39,521 nucleotides of DNA from Burkholderia sp. (GCA_030151225.1 JASLEG010000169.1:1-39521); one strand, 5' to 3'. Shown: positions 1-9,321, counted from the stretch's first letter. The notes: generated by a model from the letters alone, not told the origin. Program-made: numbers and translations.

Positions 1-3000
1 CGCGCCGGGCGCGTTTTCGCGCTGCACCGTCTGCCGCTCCATGCGCCCCGCCGGGTCGTACCGGGTGGTCTGCCCGATTCGGCTCGCCAGCGTTCGCTTC
101 ACTTCGCGATGCAGATCATCGCGCTCGAACTGCAAGCGGTCCGTGCCGTCCACGAGCAGGCCATGAACGTGCCCCGAGCCGTACATCAGCCAGTCGATCG
201 TGTGTCCATCGGGGCGCACGGTGCGCACGCGATTGCCGATCTCGTCGTAACCGTGGTGCCACACGAAGCTGCGCTTCGTGCCGAACACGTCGTACGCATG
301 ATGCTCGCGCACGAGATTGCCGACCGGATCGAAAAAGCGCTGAACGCGGCTGTAACGGTTGCTCGCCTCGATCAGGCGGCCGTCGGCATCGTAGGCGAAG
401 CGCTCGGTTTCATCGCCGCAAGCGCGTTGCGCGATGCGACCACCGCGGTCCTGCGCCATCCGCGTGACACGCCCCGCCTCGTCGATGGACGCCAGGTGCC
501 CACTCGCTTCGTCGTACTGATAGCTGCGCGTCTTGCCGTCGAACTCCACTTCCTGCAGCAGGCGCCCCACCGGGTCGTACTGGAACGTGTACGCGGCATC
601 GTTCGCGTCGGTCAGGCGCACGAGCCGCCCGAGTCGATCGTAGCCGTAAGCCAGTCGCTGTCCGAGCGCATCCACACGCGACGCAACGCGTCCGGCCGTA
701 TCGTATGAATAGCGCGTGGTGCGCATCATTGGATCGGTGGCGGCCAGCAACCGCCCCTCGGCGTCGTGCTGAACGCGCTCGACACCGGCCGGCGAGCGCA
801 CTTCCGACAGTTGCCCGTTCTCGCCGTAAGCAAGGCTCGTCACGGTGCCGGCCGGATCCTTGATCTCGGTGAGCTGGCCGCCCGCGTCATACGTCCATTT
901 CGTCGTCTTGCTGGAGCAATCGCGGTACGACACCAGGCGCCCGCTCGCGTCGTACTGCAGCGCCTTCGTGCCGCCCTTCGCGTCGATCACCGCGATCGGC
1001 AATCCCTGTTCGTTGTATTCGTACCGGGTTTCGTGGCCGAGCGGATCCCTGGCCACGACGACATTGCCGGCCGCATCGTATTCCTGCGCCCACTCGTGGC
1101 CACGCGGATCGATCGTCTTGACGAGCTGATCGTGCGCATCGTATTCCATGCGCACCACCGAGCCATCCGTGCGACGGTGGCAGATCAGATTGGCGCGCGC
1201 GTCGTAATCGAAGAATTCGACGTTGCCATCGCGATGAATGTACTGAACGAGCTTGTCGTTCTCGTCGCGATACATCCAGTCCTCGCTGCCGTCGGGATGC
1301 ACCACGCGGAACGAGTAAGCCTTGATGTCGTAGTAATGCTTCGTGACGTTGCCGAGCGCATCCGTCACGGCCACCATGCGGAAATTCGGGTGCCAGGCCA
1401 GACGCACTTCATCGCTGCCATCGTCGCGATACTCGCGCAAGCAACGCGCCTTCGCGTGCGTGCCGTCCCATTCCAGATTGATCGCGCGGCCGGTGCGATC
1501 GGTGTAACGCGTGACGAGATGATGCTGGTAGCGATACTCGCGCCGGTTGTCGTATCGATCGCGGGCAGCCACCAGGTCGCCCGCGGCATCGTATTCGTAG
1601 GCGGCCCGCCGCCCCACGCGTTCGCCGTCGGCATCGTGCTCGAAAATCTCGGTGATGCGCCCGTGGGTGTCGTGCTTGAACGCGACCTGCGCGTGCGGCA
1701 CGATCAGCCGATACAGCCGGCCTTGTGCATCGTAATCACAGGTCAACTGATTGCCGGCGCGATCCCGGATGTAGGCGAGTCGGAAACGATCCCCATGTCG
1801 CTCGAACGCCTCGAGCAACGCGTGCCCCCGCGTGAGCGTGAGCCACTGCGCGTCGAGGCGCAGCAGCGTGAAGCCCTCGGACAGATCGTCGTGCGCTTCG
1901 CCGGGCTCGAGCAGCGGACAATCGAGGCTGCGCCCCGTCGCGTCGTGATAGATGAGCTTGCCGGCATGAACATCGAAGCGCGTGGTGTACGGCGTGATCC
2001 AGCGTGCGCCCAGTTCACCGCCTGCGTCGTTCGCATCGAAGAACGAGCGATAGGTACGCACCCACGAGATCGGCATCGGGCCGTCGATCGAAAAGTCATC
2101 GTGCTCGATTCGCTCGTCACCGAGCGCGAAACCGATCGAATGCGTCGTGGTCGTGGGGGGCGTGGGCACCGGGCAATGCTTGTTGCAATCGTTGCCACCG
2201 GGATGCCGAGCCGGCGCCGTATGCCCCAATTCCTCCTGCGGCTCCTGCCCCCGCTGGTGCTCCACCTTCTTGCTGCCGTTCGGCTTCACCGCGGTGGCAT
2301 GCTCGGCCCGGTGCGTTCTTCTCCACGTCACCACGCCGTCGGCAGCCACCTGAATCAGCCAGCCGATCTTTCCCGCCTCGTTGCCGTCGAGCTCCTTCAC
2401 GGCCTTCTGCACGGCGGGAATCTTGTGGCGCAGGCCGTCCGCGATGCCCTTCAATTGCCCGCTGACATGCGGATCGATCGCCTTGGCCGCCGACGTGGCC
2501 AGATTGATCTCGCTCTTGGCCACGATCCGCACCGCATCCGCGAACAGCGCGCCGATGCTGCTGAAGGTTGCGCCCGGCTTGTAGAGGAAGTTGTGCCCCG
2601 CTTCCTTCAGATGCTTCGACGCGCTGCTGACGTCCCTGCTCGTATCGAAGGCCTTGCCGGCCGCGTGCTCGAACAGATCGGCCAGGTCGTGCATCAGCTT
2701 GCCGATGAAATCGGCGGCGCGATTCAGCGCATCGGTCAGGCCCTGGCGCAGCTGGGTCAGGAAGGTTTCGATCTCGCCCGCATAGCGCGCCTGCAGGCCG
2801 GTCACGATGACGGAGATCACGCCGTCGCGAATCGCCTGCAGCGCAGCGTCGCCGGCGGCATGCGCGTTCTTCGCCACTTCCTCGCGAAGCAGCTTCAGCA
2901 TCGGGCGAGCGCCCATGCGGAGCTCGGCGGTGCCGGGCGGAATCGGAATCACGCCGATCAGGTCGAGGCCGAGGTTGACCCAGTCGAATGCGCTGATCGG

Positions 3001-3249
3001 CTTGTCGCCGTGATCGATCATCGCGCGGATGTCGTTGAACACGTCCACGGCCGCGAAGATATTGGCGACCACGGGAATCCCGTTGGCCACCATTTCCACG
3101 CGCTCGAGCGTGAGCAGGCCGCCGCTGATGCCGATCAGCCACTGGTTCAGGTCCTTCATCGCGGCATCGATATCGGCCGGATGAAACTTGCTCAACGGGG
3201 CAACGAAAACGTCGGTCGGCTTCGGTTGGATAACGGCCGGAGCGGTCAT
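1..3249 (-). CDS. Rhs-family T6SS effector (second copy), 3' end outside window
   Basis: 1083 codons are visible and the frame is open at the window edge, so the C-terminal toxin tip is not seen. The start is the ATG at 3249, giving an N-terminus (MTAPAVIQPKPTDVFVAPLS) that aligns with the complete Rhs at 4654-9321. The first ~340 residues form the same N-terminal domain, with hydrophobic stretches near residues 45-65 and 80-95. A CxxxC segment (DCNKHCP) and a linker follow, then the Rhs core of YD repeats (for example RYDPAGRMERQ near the window edge). Family knowledge: Rhs cores build a hollow shell around a C-terminal toxin carried by the T6SS spike. It lies on the 3' side of tRNA-Ser and a terminator, so it is probably transcribed separately from the vgrG cluster. 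Which toxin it carries cannot be told. No frameshift is seen in the visible part. Confidence 0.9.
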   Translation of the reverse strand, partial: MTAPAVIQPKPTDVFVAPLSKFHPADIDAAMKDLNQWLIGISGGLLTLERVEMVANGIPVVANIFAAVDVFNDIRAMIDHGDKPISAFDWVNLGLDLIGVIPIPPGTAELRMGARPMLKLLREEVAKNAHAAGDAALQAIRDGVISVIVTGLQARYAGEIETFLTQLRQGLTDALNRAADFIGKLMHDLADLFEHAAGKAFDTSRDVSSASKHLKEAGHNFLYKPGATFSSIGALFADAVRIVAKSEINLATSAAKAIDPHVSGQLKGIADGLRHKIPAVQKAVKELDGNEAGKIGWLIQVAADGVVTWRRTHRAEHATAVKPNGSKKVEHQRGQEPQEELGHTAPARHPGGNDCNKHCPVPTPPTTTTHSIGFALGDERIEHDDFSIDGPMPISWVRTYRSFFDANDAGGELGARWITPYTTRFDVHAGKLIYHDATGRSLDCPLLEPGEAHDDLSEGFTLLRLDAQWLTLTRGHALLEAFERHGDRFRLAYIRDRAGNQLTCDYDAQGRLYRLIVPHAQVAFKHDTHGRITEIFEHDADGERVGRRAAYEYDAAGDLVAARDRYDNRREYRYQHHLVTRYTDRTGRAINLEWDGTHAKARCLREYRDDGSDEVRLAWHPNFRMVAVTDALGNVTKHYYDIKAYSFRVVHPDGSEDWMYRDENDKLVQYIHRDGNVEFFDYDARANLICHRRTDGSVVRMEYDAHDQLVKTIDPRGHEWAQEYDAAGNVVVARDPLGHETRYEYNEQGLPIAVIDAKGGTKALQYDASGRLVSYRDCSSKTTKWTYDAGGQLTEIKDPAGTVTSLAYGENGQLSEVRSPAGVERVQHDAEGRLLAATDPMMRTTRYSYDTAGRVASRVDALGQRLAYGYDRLGRLVRLTDANDAAYTFQYDPVGRLLQEVEFDGKTRSYQYDEASGHLASIDEAGRVTRMAQDRGGRIAQRACGDETERFAYDADGRLIEASNRYSRVQRFFDPVGNLVREHHAYDVFGTKRSFVWHHGYDEIGNRVRTVRPDGHTIDWLMYGSGHVHGLLVDGTDRLQFERDDLHREVKRTLASRIGQTTRYDPAGRMERQTVQRENAPGA

Positions 3250-3448
3250 TATTCGGTCATCCTGCTCGTGGTTCTGGCGATCTTGTCGTGATACGGCGCC
3301 CTCGGATGGTGCCGGCATGATTCGAACCGGATTTTACACGGCCGATTACCGAAAATTATTATCGTCAATCGTGAATCCGGATAAACGGATTGATTTACCG
3401 ATCGATTATCTACGGGCTTGTCGGGCCTGTATTTTTTGCCTCTCGAAG

Positions 3449-3485
3449 CAAAAACCCCCTCGATCTTTTCAGATTCGAGGGGGTT
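3449..3485 (-). terminator. Rho-independent terminator of tRNA-Ser
   Basis: On the minus strand an 11-bp stem (AACCCCCTCGA paired with TCGAGGGGGTT) is followed by a T run, about 10 bases past the encoded CCA end of the tRNA. It separates tRNA transcription from the downstream rhs gene. Confidence 0.85.
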
Positions 3486-3495
3486 CAAAATGCGG

Positions 3496-3585
3496 TGGCG
3501 GAGAGAGGGGGATTCGAACCCCCGATAGGCATTAACCTATACACGCTTTCCAGGCGTGCGACTTAAACCACTCATCCATCTCTCC
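3496..3585 (-). tRNA. tRNA-Ser (anticodon GGA)
   Basis: Reading the minus strand, the 7-bp acceptor stem GGAGAGA/TCTCTCC closes a class II tRNA. There is a long variable arm (ATAGG-ttaatg-CCTAT) and a T-arm with GGTTCGAATCC. The anticodon loop is CTGGAAA, placing anticodon GGA at 3551-3549, which reads UCC and UCU codons. CCA is encoded at 3498-3496. The gene sits inside the T6SS island, between the PAAR gene and the second rhs. A tRNA 3' end facing accessory DNA is a common integration arrangement, but no repeated 3' end of this tRNA was seen elsewhere in the window. Confidence 0.97.
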
Positions 3586-3645
3586 AGCAAGAGCGAGAGT
3601 ATAGCAGACTCCCGAAGCGCCCCGCCAGCCCCCGCGCGCGGCGCC

Positions 3646-3909
3646 TCATTCGGCGCCGAACGTCGACAGGGTGGACTGCAGCGTGGCGCCGCAACTCGTC
3701 TTGTAGCCGTCGAAGGCCACCTGCCGGCCACCTACCGTGAAGGTGGAATTGCCCTCCACGATCACGCAGTTCTGGTGCCCCGACATCGGGCAGGTGCAGG
3801 TGTCGCCCACGCGCGCCACGGGCTTGCCTTCCACCACCAGCGTCGAATCGCCGGTCTGCACCACGCCGCCGTGGCTCGTGGGGTCACCCACGCGGATCAC
3901 GTTCTTCAA
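3646..3909 (-). CDS. Stand-alone PAAR-domain T6SS spike-tip protein
   Basis: An 87-residue protein covering one PAAR domain and nothing else. It opens MKNVIRVGDPTSHGG, contains GKPVARVGDTCTCP and a Cys/His-rich middle (CTCPMSGHQNC), and ends near the Cys of YKTSCGATL. Family knowledge: PAAR proteins cap the VgrG trimer with a Zn-bound cone and carry effectors. The start is TTG at 3909, overlapping the TGA stop of the upstream gene (TTGA), so translation is probably coupled. The conserved N-terminus requires this start. A separate PAAR is notable because many Rhs effectors have PAAR fused at their N-terminus; neither Rhs here does. Confidence 0.93.
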   Translation of the reverse strand: MKNVIRVGDPTSHGGVVQTGDSTLVVEGKPVARVGDTCTCPMSGHQNCVIVEGNSTFTVGGRQVAFDGYKTSCGATLQSTLSTFGAE

Positions 3910-4634
3910 TCGCTTTCTCCCTGAATGTGGTGCGCGGCCCGCGCCAGCCAGTCGTCGAGGCAGCCCCGGCAGACGCGCACGGTGGCAGCATCGCGCAAAT
4001 ACTCGGCAGCGGGCCCCGATTCGATGCGATAGGTGCCGTCGGCCAGATCCGGCCCGGAGCCGATCAGCTTGCGCAGCGACGGTTCGTCGTACCAGTAGGC
4101 ATTTTCAACACGCGGCGCCACGGCCACCACGCGCACCGGTCGGAATGGCGGATTCGCCTCGCCTGCCGCGATCGTCTCGGCAATCGCGGGCGTGACCCGC
4201 CGCGCCACGGACACGCCGTGGATCGCGCAACCGATCAGTGGCCCGTTCACCACCGCGTTGTCGGCCATCGGCGACGTGTCGAAGGCCCGCTCCGCCGGCG
4301 TCGGCGCATGCGGCGTCTCGCCGGAGCGCACCAGCAGCTCGTCCAGACAGCATCCGCACACGGGCACCCACATGCGTTCGAGCGCGGCGATCACCGGCAA
4401 TTCGGTCACGTTCACCACGCCGTCGACGGCATCCGCCGCGACGCCCTGCTCGGCCAGATCCTCGCGCGTCATCCAGGCCAGCTTGCTGCGCTTGCCGCGA
4501 TCGAGCGCCACCTGCACGAGTTCGCCGGCCTCGAAGCGGCCACGCACATCGACATCGCAGCGCGCGACCACACGCGCCGATGCGAGCGTGAAAGGCTGCA
4601 TGCCGTGCCGCGCACACAAGGTAGGTGACATCAT
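3906..4634 (-). CDS. Internally duplicated CxxH/CxxC protein between rhs and PAAR; function unknown
   Basis: A 242-residue protein I do not recognise. It appears to be two copies of one module. Half 1 has C7-x2-H10 followed by G, then VPVCGCCLDELL with C93-x2-C96. Half 2 has C136-x2-H139 followed by G, then VRVCRGCLDDWL with C222-x2-C225. Each half thus has a CxxHG pair about 85 residues before a CxxCLD(E/D)xL pair, as if four ligands bind one Zn per half. There is no signal peptide or membrane segment. It lies 19 bp after the complete rhs stop and overlaps the PAAR start by 4 bp. Position suggests immunity to the Rhs tip or a role in spike loading; the sequence shows neither. Two adjacent ATGs (4634, 4631) could start it. 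Confidence 0.8.
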   Translation of the reverse strand: MMSPTLCARHGMQPFTLASARVVARCDVDVRGRFEAGELVQVALDRGKRSKLAWMTREDLAEQGVAADAVDGVVNVTELPVIAALERMWVPVCGCCLDELLVRSGETPHAPTPAERAFDTSPMADNAVVNGPLIGCAIHGVSVARRVTPAIAETIAAGEANPPFRPVRVVAVAPRVENAYWYDEPSLRKLIGSGPDLADGTYRIESGPAAEYLRDAATVRVCRGCLDDWLARAAHHIQGESD

Positions 4635-4653
4635 CGAGCGTTTCCCGTTCTCG

Positions 4654-7600
4654 TCATTGCTTGGGACGCGGCCCCACGCCAGCGTTGTTCAGGAACGACC
4701 AGGCCCGCTTGCCGGTGGCCGGCACGTCCGCGCCGCCCGCATTCAGCACGTCCATCACGTGCGTCATGCAGCTGTTGTTGGCGACATCATAAGCGCCGTT
4801 CGAATCGCCCGCGTCGCCGGCCCGCGTCTGCGCGCGCTGGAATTTCTGCGCGGCGCCCACGTCGGGCAGGTCGAAGGTGGCACTATTGACGGGCTCGGCC
4901 TGGTTCACGCCGCTCACGCGCGCGATCCACGTCTCGTCGCCGGAATTCTGCTGCTCGGTATGCATGCTGCCGGTGCCGGCGATCGTCTTCACCGTGTAGT
5001 GGCCCGTGGCCCCGCCGACATGGTTGTACCAGTACACCGTGCATCGGCCGCGCGCGAGCCCGAGCGGATCCAGATACGCGATCGGATTCGGCGCGTACTG
5101 ATACGGATTCGGCCCGCCCTTCAGCCCGATCGGATCCTCGCTCACGAAGCTGCCGAACGCGGGATCGTAATAGCGATGCCGGTTGTAGTGCAGCCCGGTT
5201 TCCTCGTCCGCCTGCTGCCCCTGAAAGCGCAGCGGGTTGTGCGGCACGATGCCGGACGCGGCCGACGCACGCGCCGTCACCGCCCCCACCTCGCCCCAGG
5301 CCTTGTAGCTCGCCTCCCACACCACCTCGCCCGCCTCGTCCGACATCAGCAGCGGCGTGCCGAGGTGATCGCAGTGGTAGTGGAACACCACGGCCTCGCC
5401 CTCGCGTTCGGGGATGCGCTGCAGCGGATCGTCCTCGGGCGTGTAGCGATGCTGTGCGTCGTGCACCGGCGTGGGCATGCCGGCCACGCGCCCCGTCACG
5501 AACTGCAGCAGCGGCGCGGCGGTGCCGCCCTCGTACACGTAATGCGTGCTGCGCTCGGCACCGGTTTCGTAGGCGAGCCGGTCACCGTCCCAGCCGAACA
5601 GCGTGCGCTCGCCGTTCACGTCCTTGGCGATGCGGCGGCCCAGCGGATCGTAGTAATAACGCGCCTCGAACGCGCGCGCCGGCCCGCTCGCGCTCGCGGC
5701 CGACAGGCGTCCCCACGCATCCCATTGATAGCGCCGCTCGCCGTTCGCGCCGCCGGCGAACACGAGGTTGCCGCGCGCATCGTGTTCGAGGCGCTCGCCG
5801 CCGGGGCCCACGCCACGCTCGGCAGGTGCGGGCGCGGCTGACGTGGACACCACGTCGTGACGCCCGAACGACGCGCGCGCCGCGCCGAGCTCGAACGGCC
5901 GCACGCGATTGCCGGCGGCATCGAACGCGAAGTGCTCGAGCCCGGCCGGCCCGTCGGCCTGCACGAGCTGCCCGACCGGATCGTAGCGGTACGCGATCGA
6001 GCCGCGAATCCCGTCGTCGATGCCGATCAGGCCGCCGGCCGCGTCGTAGCGATAGTCGCGCGCCGCGAACGGCGCCGGCGCACGCTCGCGCCGTGCGGCC
6101 CGGCGCGCGAGACGCCCGGCCGGATCGTAGGCACTGATCTCGCTGACCTGGCTCGACAGCGCCCGCGCCGTCTCGCGATGCAGGTCGTCGCGCTCGAACT
6201 GCACGCGCTCGGTGCCGTCGAGCATCATGCCGTGCACGTGCCCCGAGCCGTAGGTCAGCCAGTCGATGCGGTGGCCGTCGGGGCGCACGGTGCGCACGCG
6301 GTTGCCGATCTCGTCGTATTCGTGATGCCAGACGTAGCTGCGCGATTCGCCGAACAGCGTGTGCACGTGGTGCTCGCGCACGAGATTGCCGACCGGATCG
6401 AAGAAACGCTGCACGCGGCCATGGCGGTTGCTCGCGTCGATCCAGCGCCCGCTCGCGTCGAACACGAAGCGCTCGGTGTCGTCACCGGCCTTGCGCGCGC
6501 TGGGGCGGCCGCCGCGATCGTGCTCGATCTCGACGATCTGCCCGGCATCGTCGATCGATTCGAGCCGGCCGTCGGTCTCGCGATACGCGTAACGAATCGC
6601 GCGACCGTCGAAGCCGGTCTCGCCGGCGAGTCGCCCCGCCGCGTCGTAATGGAACGCGTAGGTGGCCGCACGCGCATCCACCAGCGCGACGATCCGGCCG
6701 AGCCGGTCGTAGCAATACTGCGTGCTCTGCCCGAGCGCGTCGGTGCGCCGCGCCAGACGCCCGGCCGCGTCGTAATCGAGGCGCGTGGTCTGCTCGAGCG
6801 GATCGGCGTGGCTCAGCAGGCGCCCTTCCGCGTCGTAGCTGACGCGCTCGATGCCGGCCGGCGAACGTACTTCCACCGGTTGCCCGTTGGCCCCGTACAC
6901 GAAGGTGGTTTCAGCGCCCGATGCGTCCTCGCTGCGCGCGAGCCGCCCCTGCGCGTCGTAGGTCCAGCGCGTGGTCTTGCCCGAGCAGTCGGTGCGCGAC
7001 ACGACGCGACCCGCCGCATCGTATTGCTGCCTGACCACGCCGCCCTTCGCATCCTTGATGCGGATCACTCGGCCCCGCGCATCGTGGCCGAATTCGGTCT
7101 TGCGGCCGAGCGGATCGATGCGCGCCACGAGGTTGCCGACATCGTCGTATTCGTTGCGCCATTGGTGGCCGTGCGGGTCGGTCACGCCCACCAGCCGCTC
7201 CTTCGCGTCGTAGCGCAGCGCGATCGCGCTGCCGTCGGTACGACGATGCTCGACGAGATTGCCGCGAGCGTCGTAGCTCAGGTGCTCGACGCTGCCGTCG
7301 CGATGGATGTACTGGGTGAGGTTGTCGTGCGCGTCGCGATACATCCATTCTTCGCTGCCGTCCGGATGCACGATGCGGAAGCTCAGGCCGCGGACGTCGT
7401 AATCGTGCTGCGTCACCGCGCCGAGCGCATCGGTCACGAACACGCGGCGCAGGTGCGGATGCCAGGCCAGCGTCACGGCGTTGCTGCCGTCGTCGGCCCA
7501 TTCGCGCACGCAGCGCGAGGTTGCCCCGGTGCCGTCCCACTCCAGATGCATGCCGCGCCCGGTGCGATCGGTGTAGTACGTGACGAGGTGGTGGCGGTAG

Positions 7601-9321
7601 CGGTATTCGCGCCGGTTGCCGTAGCGATCGGCGGCCAGCACCAGATCGCCGGCGGGGTCGTAGGTGTAGGCGGCGAGCGTGCCCACCCGTTCGCCTTCCG
7701 CGTCGTGATGCAACACCTCGACGATCCGGCCGGCGGCATCGTGCCGGAACGCGACGATCGCGTCGGCCAGGATGATCCGGCTCAGGCGCCCCGCCTCGTC
7801 GTAGTCGAGCGTGAGCTGGTTGCCCGACACGTCGCGCATGAACGCGAGGCGGAACACGTCGCCGTGGCGCTCGAACGCCTCCACGAGCTCCGGCCCGCGC
7901 GTGAGCGTGAGCCATTGCGCATCGAGCCGCAGCAGCGTGAGGCTCTCGGCGAGATCGTCCTTCGCCTCGCCGGGCGCGAGCAGCGGATAGTCGAGGCTGC
8001 GGCCGTCGGCGCCGTGGTAGACGAGCTTGCTCGCGTGGATGTCGAAGCGCGTCGTGTACGGCGTGATCCAGCGCGCGCCGAGCTCGCCGCGCGCGTCGTT
8101 GGCGTCGAAGAACGAGCGATAGGTACGGCGCCAGACGAGCGGCACGGCGCCGTCGAGTTCGAAATCGGCGTGCTCGATGCGCTCGTCGCCGAGCGCGTAG
8201 CCGATCGAGCCGGCCGTGCGCGCGGCCGGTGTCTTCGGGCAGCGCGTCTTGCAGTCGCCGGCGCCCGGATGTTCGGCGGCGGCCGTGCGGTTCAGGGTTT
8301 CCTGGCGCCCCTCCACCCGCTGCTCCACGACCCTCGCCTGCCCCTTTTCCGGAATACCCGTGGCGTGCTGCTTCGGATTCAGCTTGCGCCAGCGCGTCAC
8401 GCCCTCCTCGCCGATCTGGATCAGCCAGCCGATCTTGCCGATCTCGTTGCCGTCGAGGCCGCGCACGTACTTCACGGTCTCGGGAATCCTGGTGCGCAGA
8501 TCGTTCGAGATCGCCATCAGCGCCCGGCTCGACTCCGGGTCGACGAATTTCGCGGCCCGGGTGGCGAGATTGGCCGCGCCCTTGGCCTCGACCTTGAAGA
8601 AGTCGACGAGAAACTCGCCGGTGCCGTGCAGCACCTTGCGCGCGTCGTAGGACACCAGGCCGGCCTTCACGTCCTTCGCGTGCTGCTCGGCCGCGTGCAG
8701 GTTGCCGTCCACCGAGAAGCCCTTCTCGCCGGCGGCCTGCGCGAACAGGTCGGCGAACGCGGTCATCAGCTTGCCGAGGAAATCGGCGCAGTGTTGCAGC
8801 AGGTCGGCCAGCCCCTGCTTCAGGTGCGCGACGAAGCTCTCGATCTCGCCGGCGAAGCGCTCGTTCAGGTTGGCGACGATCGCGCCGATCACCGCGTCGC
8901 GCAGCACGGCCGCGCCCGATTCCACCAGCGCCTTGCCGCTCTTCACCACCTCCTGGCGGATCAGCTTCAGCATCGGCCGCGCGGCCACGCGGATCTCGGC
9001 GGTGCCCGGGGGCACCGGCACGATGCCGATCAGGTCGAGGCCCAGGTTGGTCCAGTCGAACACGTCGATCGGCTGGTCGCCGTGCTCGATCATCGCCTTG
9101 ATGTCGAGCACCACGTCCACCGCGGCGAAGATGTTGGCGAGGATCGGCACGCCGGCGGCCACCGTCTTCAGACGCTCGACGTTGAGCACGCCGCCGCTGA
9201 TCTTCACCAGCCACGCGTCGAGCTCCTGGATCGAGGCATCGACGTCGGCCGGCGTGAGTTTGGACAGGGGCGCCACGAACACGTCGGTGGGCGCGGCAAG
9301 CGTGGCGCTGGAATCAGGCAT
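4654..9321 (-). CDS. Rhs-family T6SS effector with papain-like C-terminal tip
   Basis: A complete protein of 1555 residues. Residues 1-~340 form an N-terminal domain without PAAR. A CxxxC segment (DCKTRCP) precedes the Rhs core (~370-1422), rich in YD repeats such as RYDAKERLVG and YDAAGRLARR. The core ends with SEDPIGLKGG and the boundary motif AYLDPLGL. The 132-residue tip (1424-1555) has a His in GHYTVKT (H1441) and a Cys in ANNSCMTHVMDVLN (C1518). The His-before-Cys order and the NxCxTHV context resemble permuted NlpC/P60 or papain folds, so I infer a cysteine hydrolase; this is not proven. Family knowledge: the core encapsulates and self-cleaves the tip, and VgrG/PAAR deliver it. vgrG lies 61 bp upstream and the duplicated Cys/His gene follows after 19 bp. 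Confidence 0.92.
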   Translation of the reverse strand: MPDSSATLAAPTDVFVAPLSKLTPADVDASIQELDAWLVKISGGVLNVERLKTVAAGVPILANIFAAVDVVLDIKAMIEHGDQPIDVFDWTNLGLDLIGIVPVPPGTAEIRVAARPMLKLIRQEVVKSGKALVESGAAVLRDAVIGAIVANLNERFAGEIESFVAHLKQGLADLLQHCADFLGKLMTAFADLFAQAAGEKGFSVDGNLHAAEQHAKDVKAGLVSYDARKVLHGTGEFLVDFFKVEAKGAANLATRAAKFVDPESSRALMAISNDLRTRIPETVKYVRGLDGNEIGKIGWLIQIGEEGVTRWRKLNPKQHATGIPEKGQARVVEQRVEGRQETLNRTAAAEHPGAGDCKTRCPKTPAARTAGSIGYALGDERIEHADFELDGAVPLVWRRTYRSFFDANDARGELGARWITPYTTRFDIHASKLVYHGADGRSLDYPLLAPGEAKDDLAESLTLLRLDAQWLTLTRGPELVEAFERHGDVFRLAFMRDVSGNQLTLDYDEAGRLSRIILADAIVAFRHDAAGRIVEVLHHDAEGERVGTLAAYTYDPAGDLVLAADRYGNRREYRYRHHLVTYYTDRTGRGMHLEWDGTGATSRCVREWADDGSNAVTLAWHPHLRRVFVTDALGAVTQHDYDVRGLSFRIVHPDGSEEWMYRDAHDNLTQYIHRDGSVEHLSYDARGNLVEHRRTDGSAIALRYDAKERLVGVTDPHGHQWRNEYDDVGNLVARIDPLGRKTEFGHDARGRVIRIKDAKGGVVRQQYDAAGRVVSRTDCSGKTTRWTYDAQGRLARSEDASGAETTFVYGANGQPVEVRSPAGIERVSYDAEGRLLSHADPLEQTTRLDYDAAGRLARRTDALGQSTQYCYDRLGRIVALVDARAATYAFHYDAAGRLAGETGFDGRAIRYAYRETDGRLESIDDAGQIVEIEHDRGGRPSARKAGDDTERFVFDASGRWIDASNRHGRVQRFFDPVGNLVREHHVHTLFGESRSYVWHHEYDEIGNRVRTVRPDGHRIDWLTYGSGHVHGMMLDGTERVQFERDDLHRETARALSSQVSEISAYDPAGRLARRAARRERAPAPFAARDYRYDAAGGLIGIDDGIRGSIAYRYDPVGQLVQADGPAGLEHFAFDAAGNRVRPFELGAARASFGRHDVVSTSAAPAPAERGVGPGGERLEHDARGNLVFAGGANGERRYQWDAWGRLSAASASGPARAFEARYYYDPLGRRIAKDVNGERTLFGWDGDRLAYETGAERSTHYVYEGGTAAPLLQFVTGRVAGMPTPVHDAQHRYTPEDDPLQRIPEREGEAVVFHYHCDHLGTPLLMSDEAGEVVWEASYKAWGEVGAVTARASAASGIVPHNPLRFQGQQADEETGLHYNRHRYYDPAFGSFVSEDPIGLKGGPNPYQYAPNPIAYLDPLGLARGRCTVYWYNHVGGATGHYTVKTIAGTGSMHTEQQNSGDETWIARVSGVNQAEPVNSATFDLPDVGAAQKFQRAQTRAGDAGDSNGAYDVANNSCMTHVMDVLNAGGADVPATGKRAWSFLNNAGVGPRPKQ

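Noticed and set aside
766..3291. 841-residue open frame on the plus strand
   Set aside because: Antisense to the rhs core. Repeated YD units in GC-rich DNA keep the opposite strand open, and the product is a low-complexity Arg/Ala/Val/His string with no domain.
3249..3488. 79-residue minus-strand ORF upstream of the second rhs
   Set aside because: It begins inside the tRNA-Ser terminator hairpin and has no ribosome site or domain.
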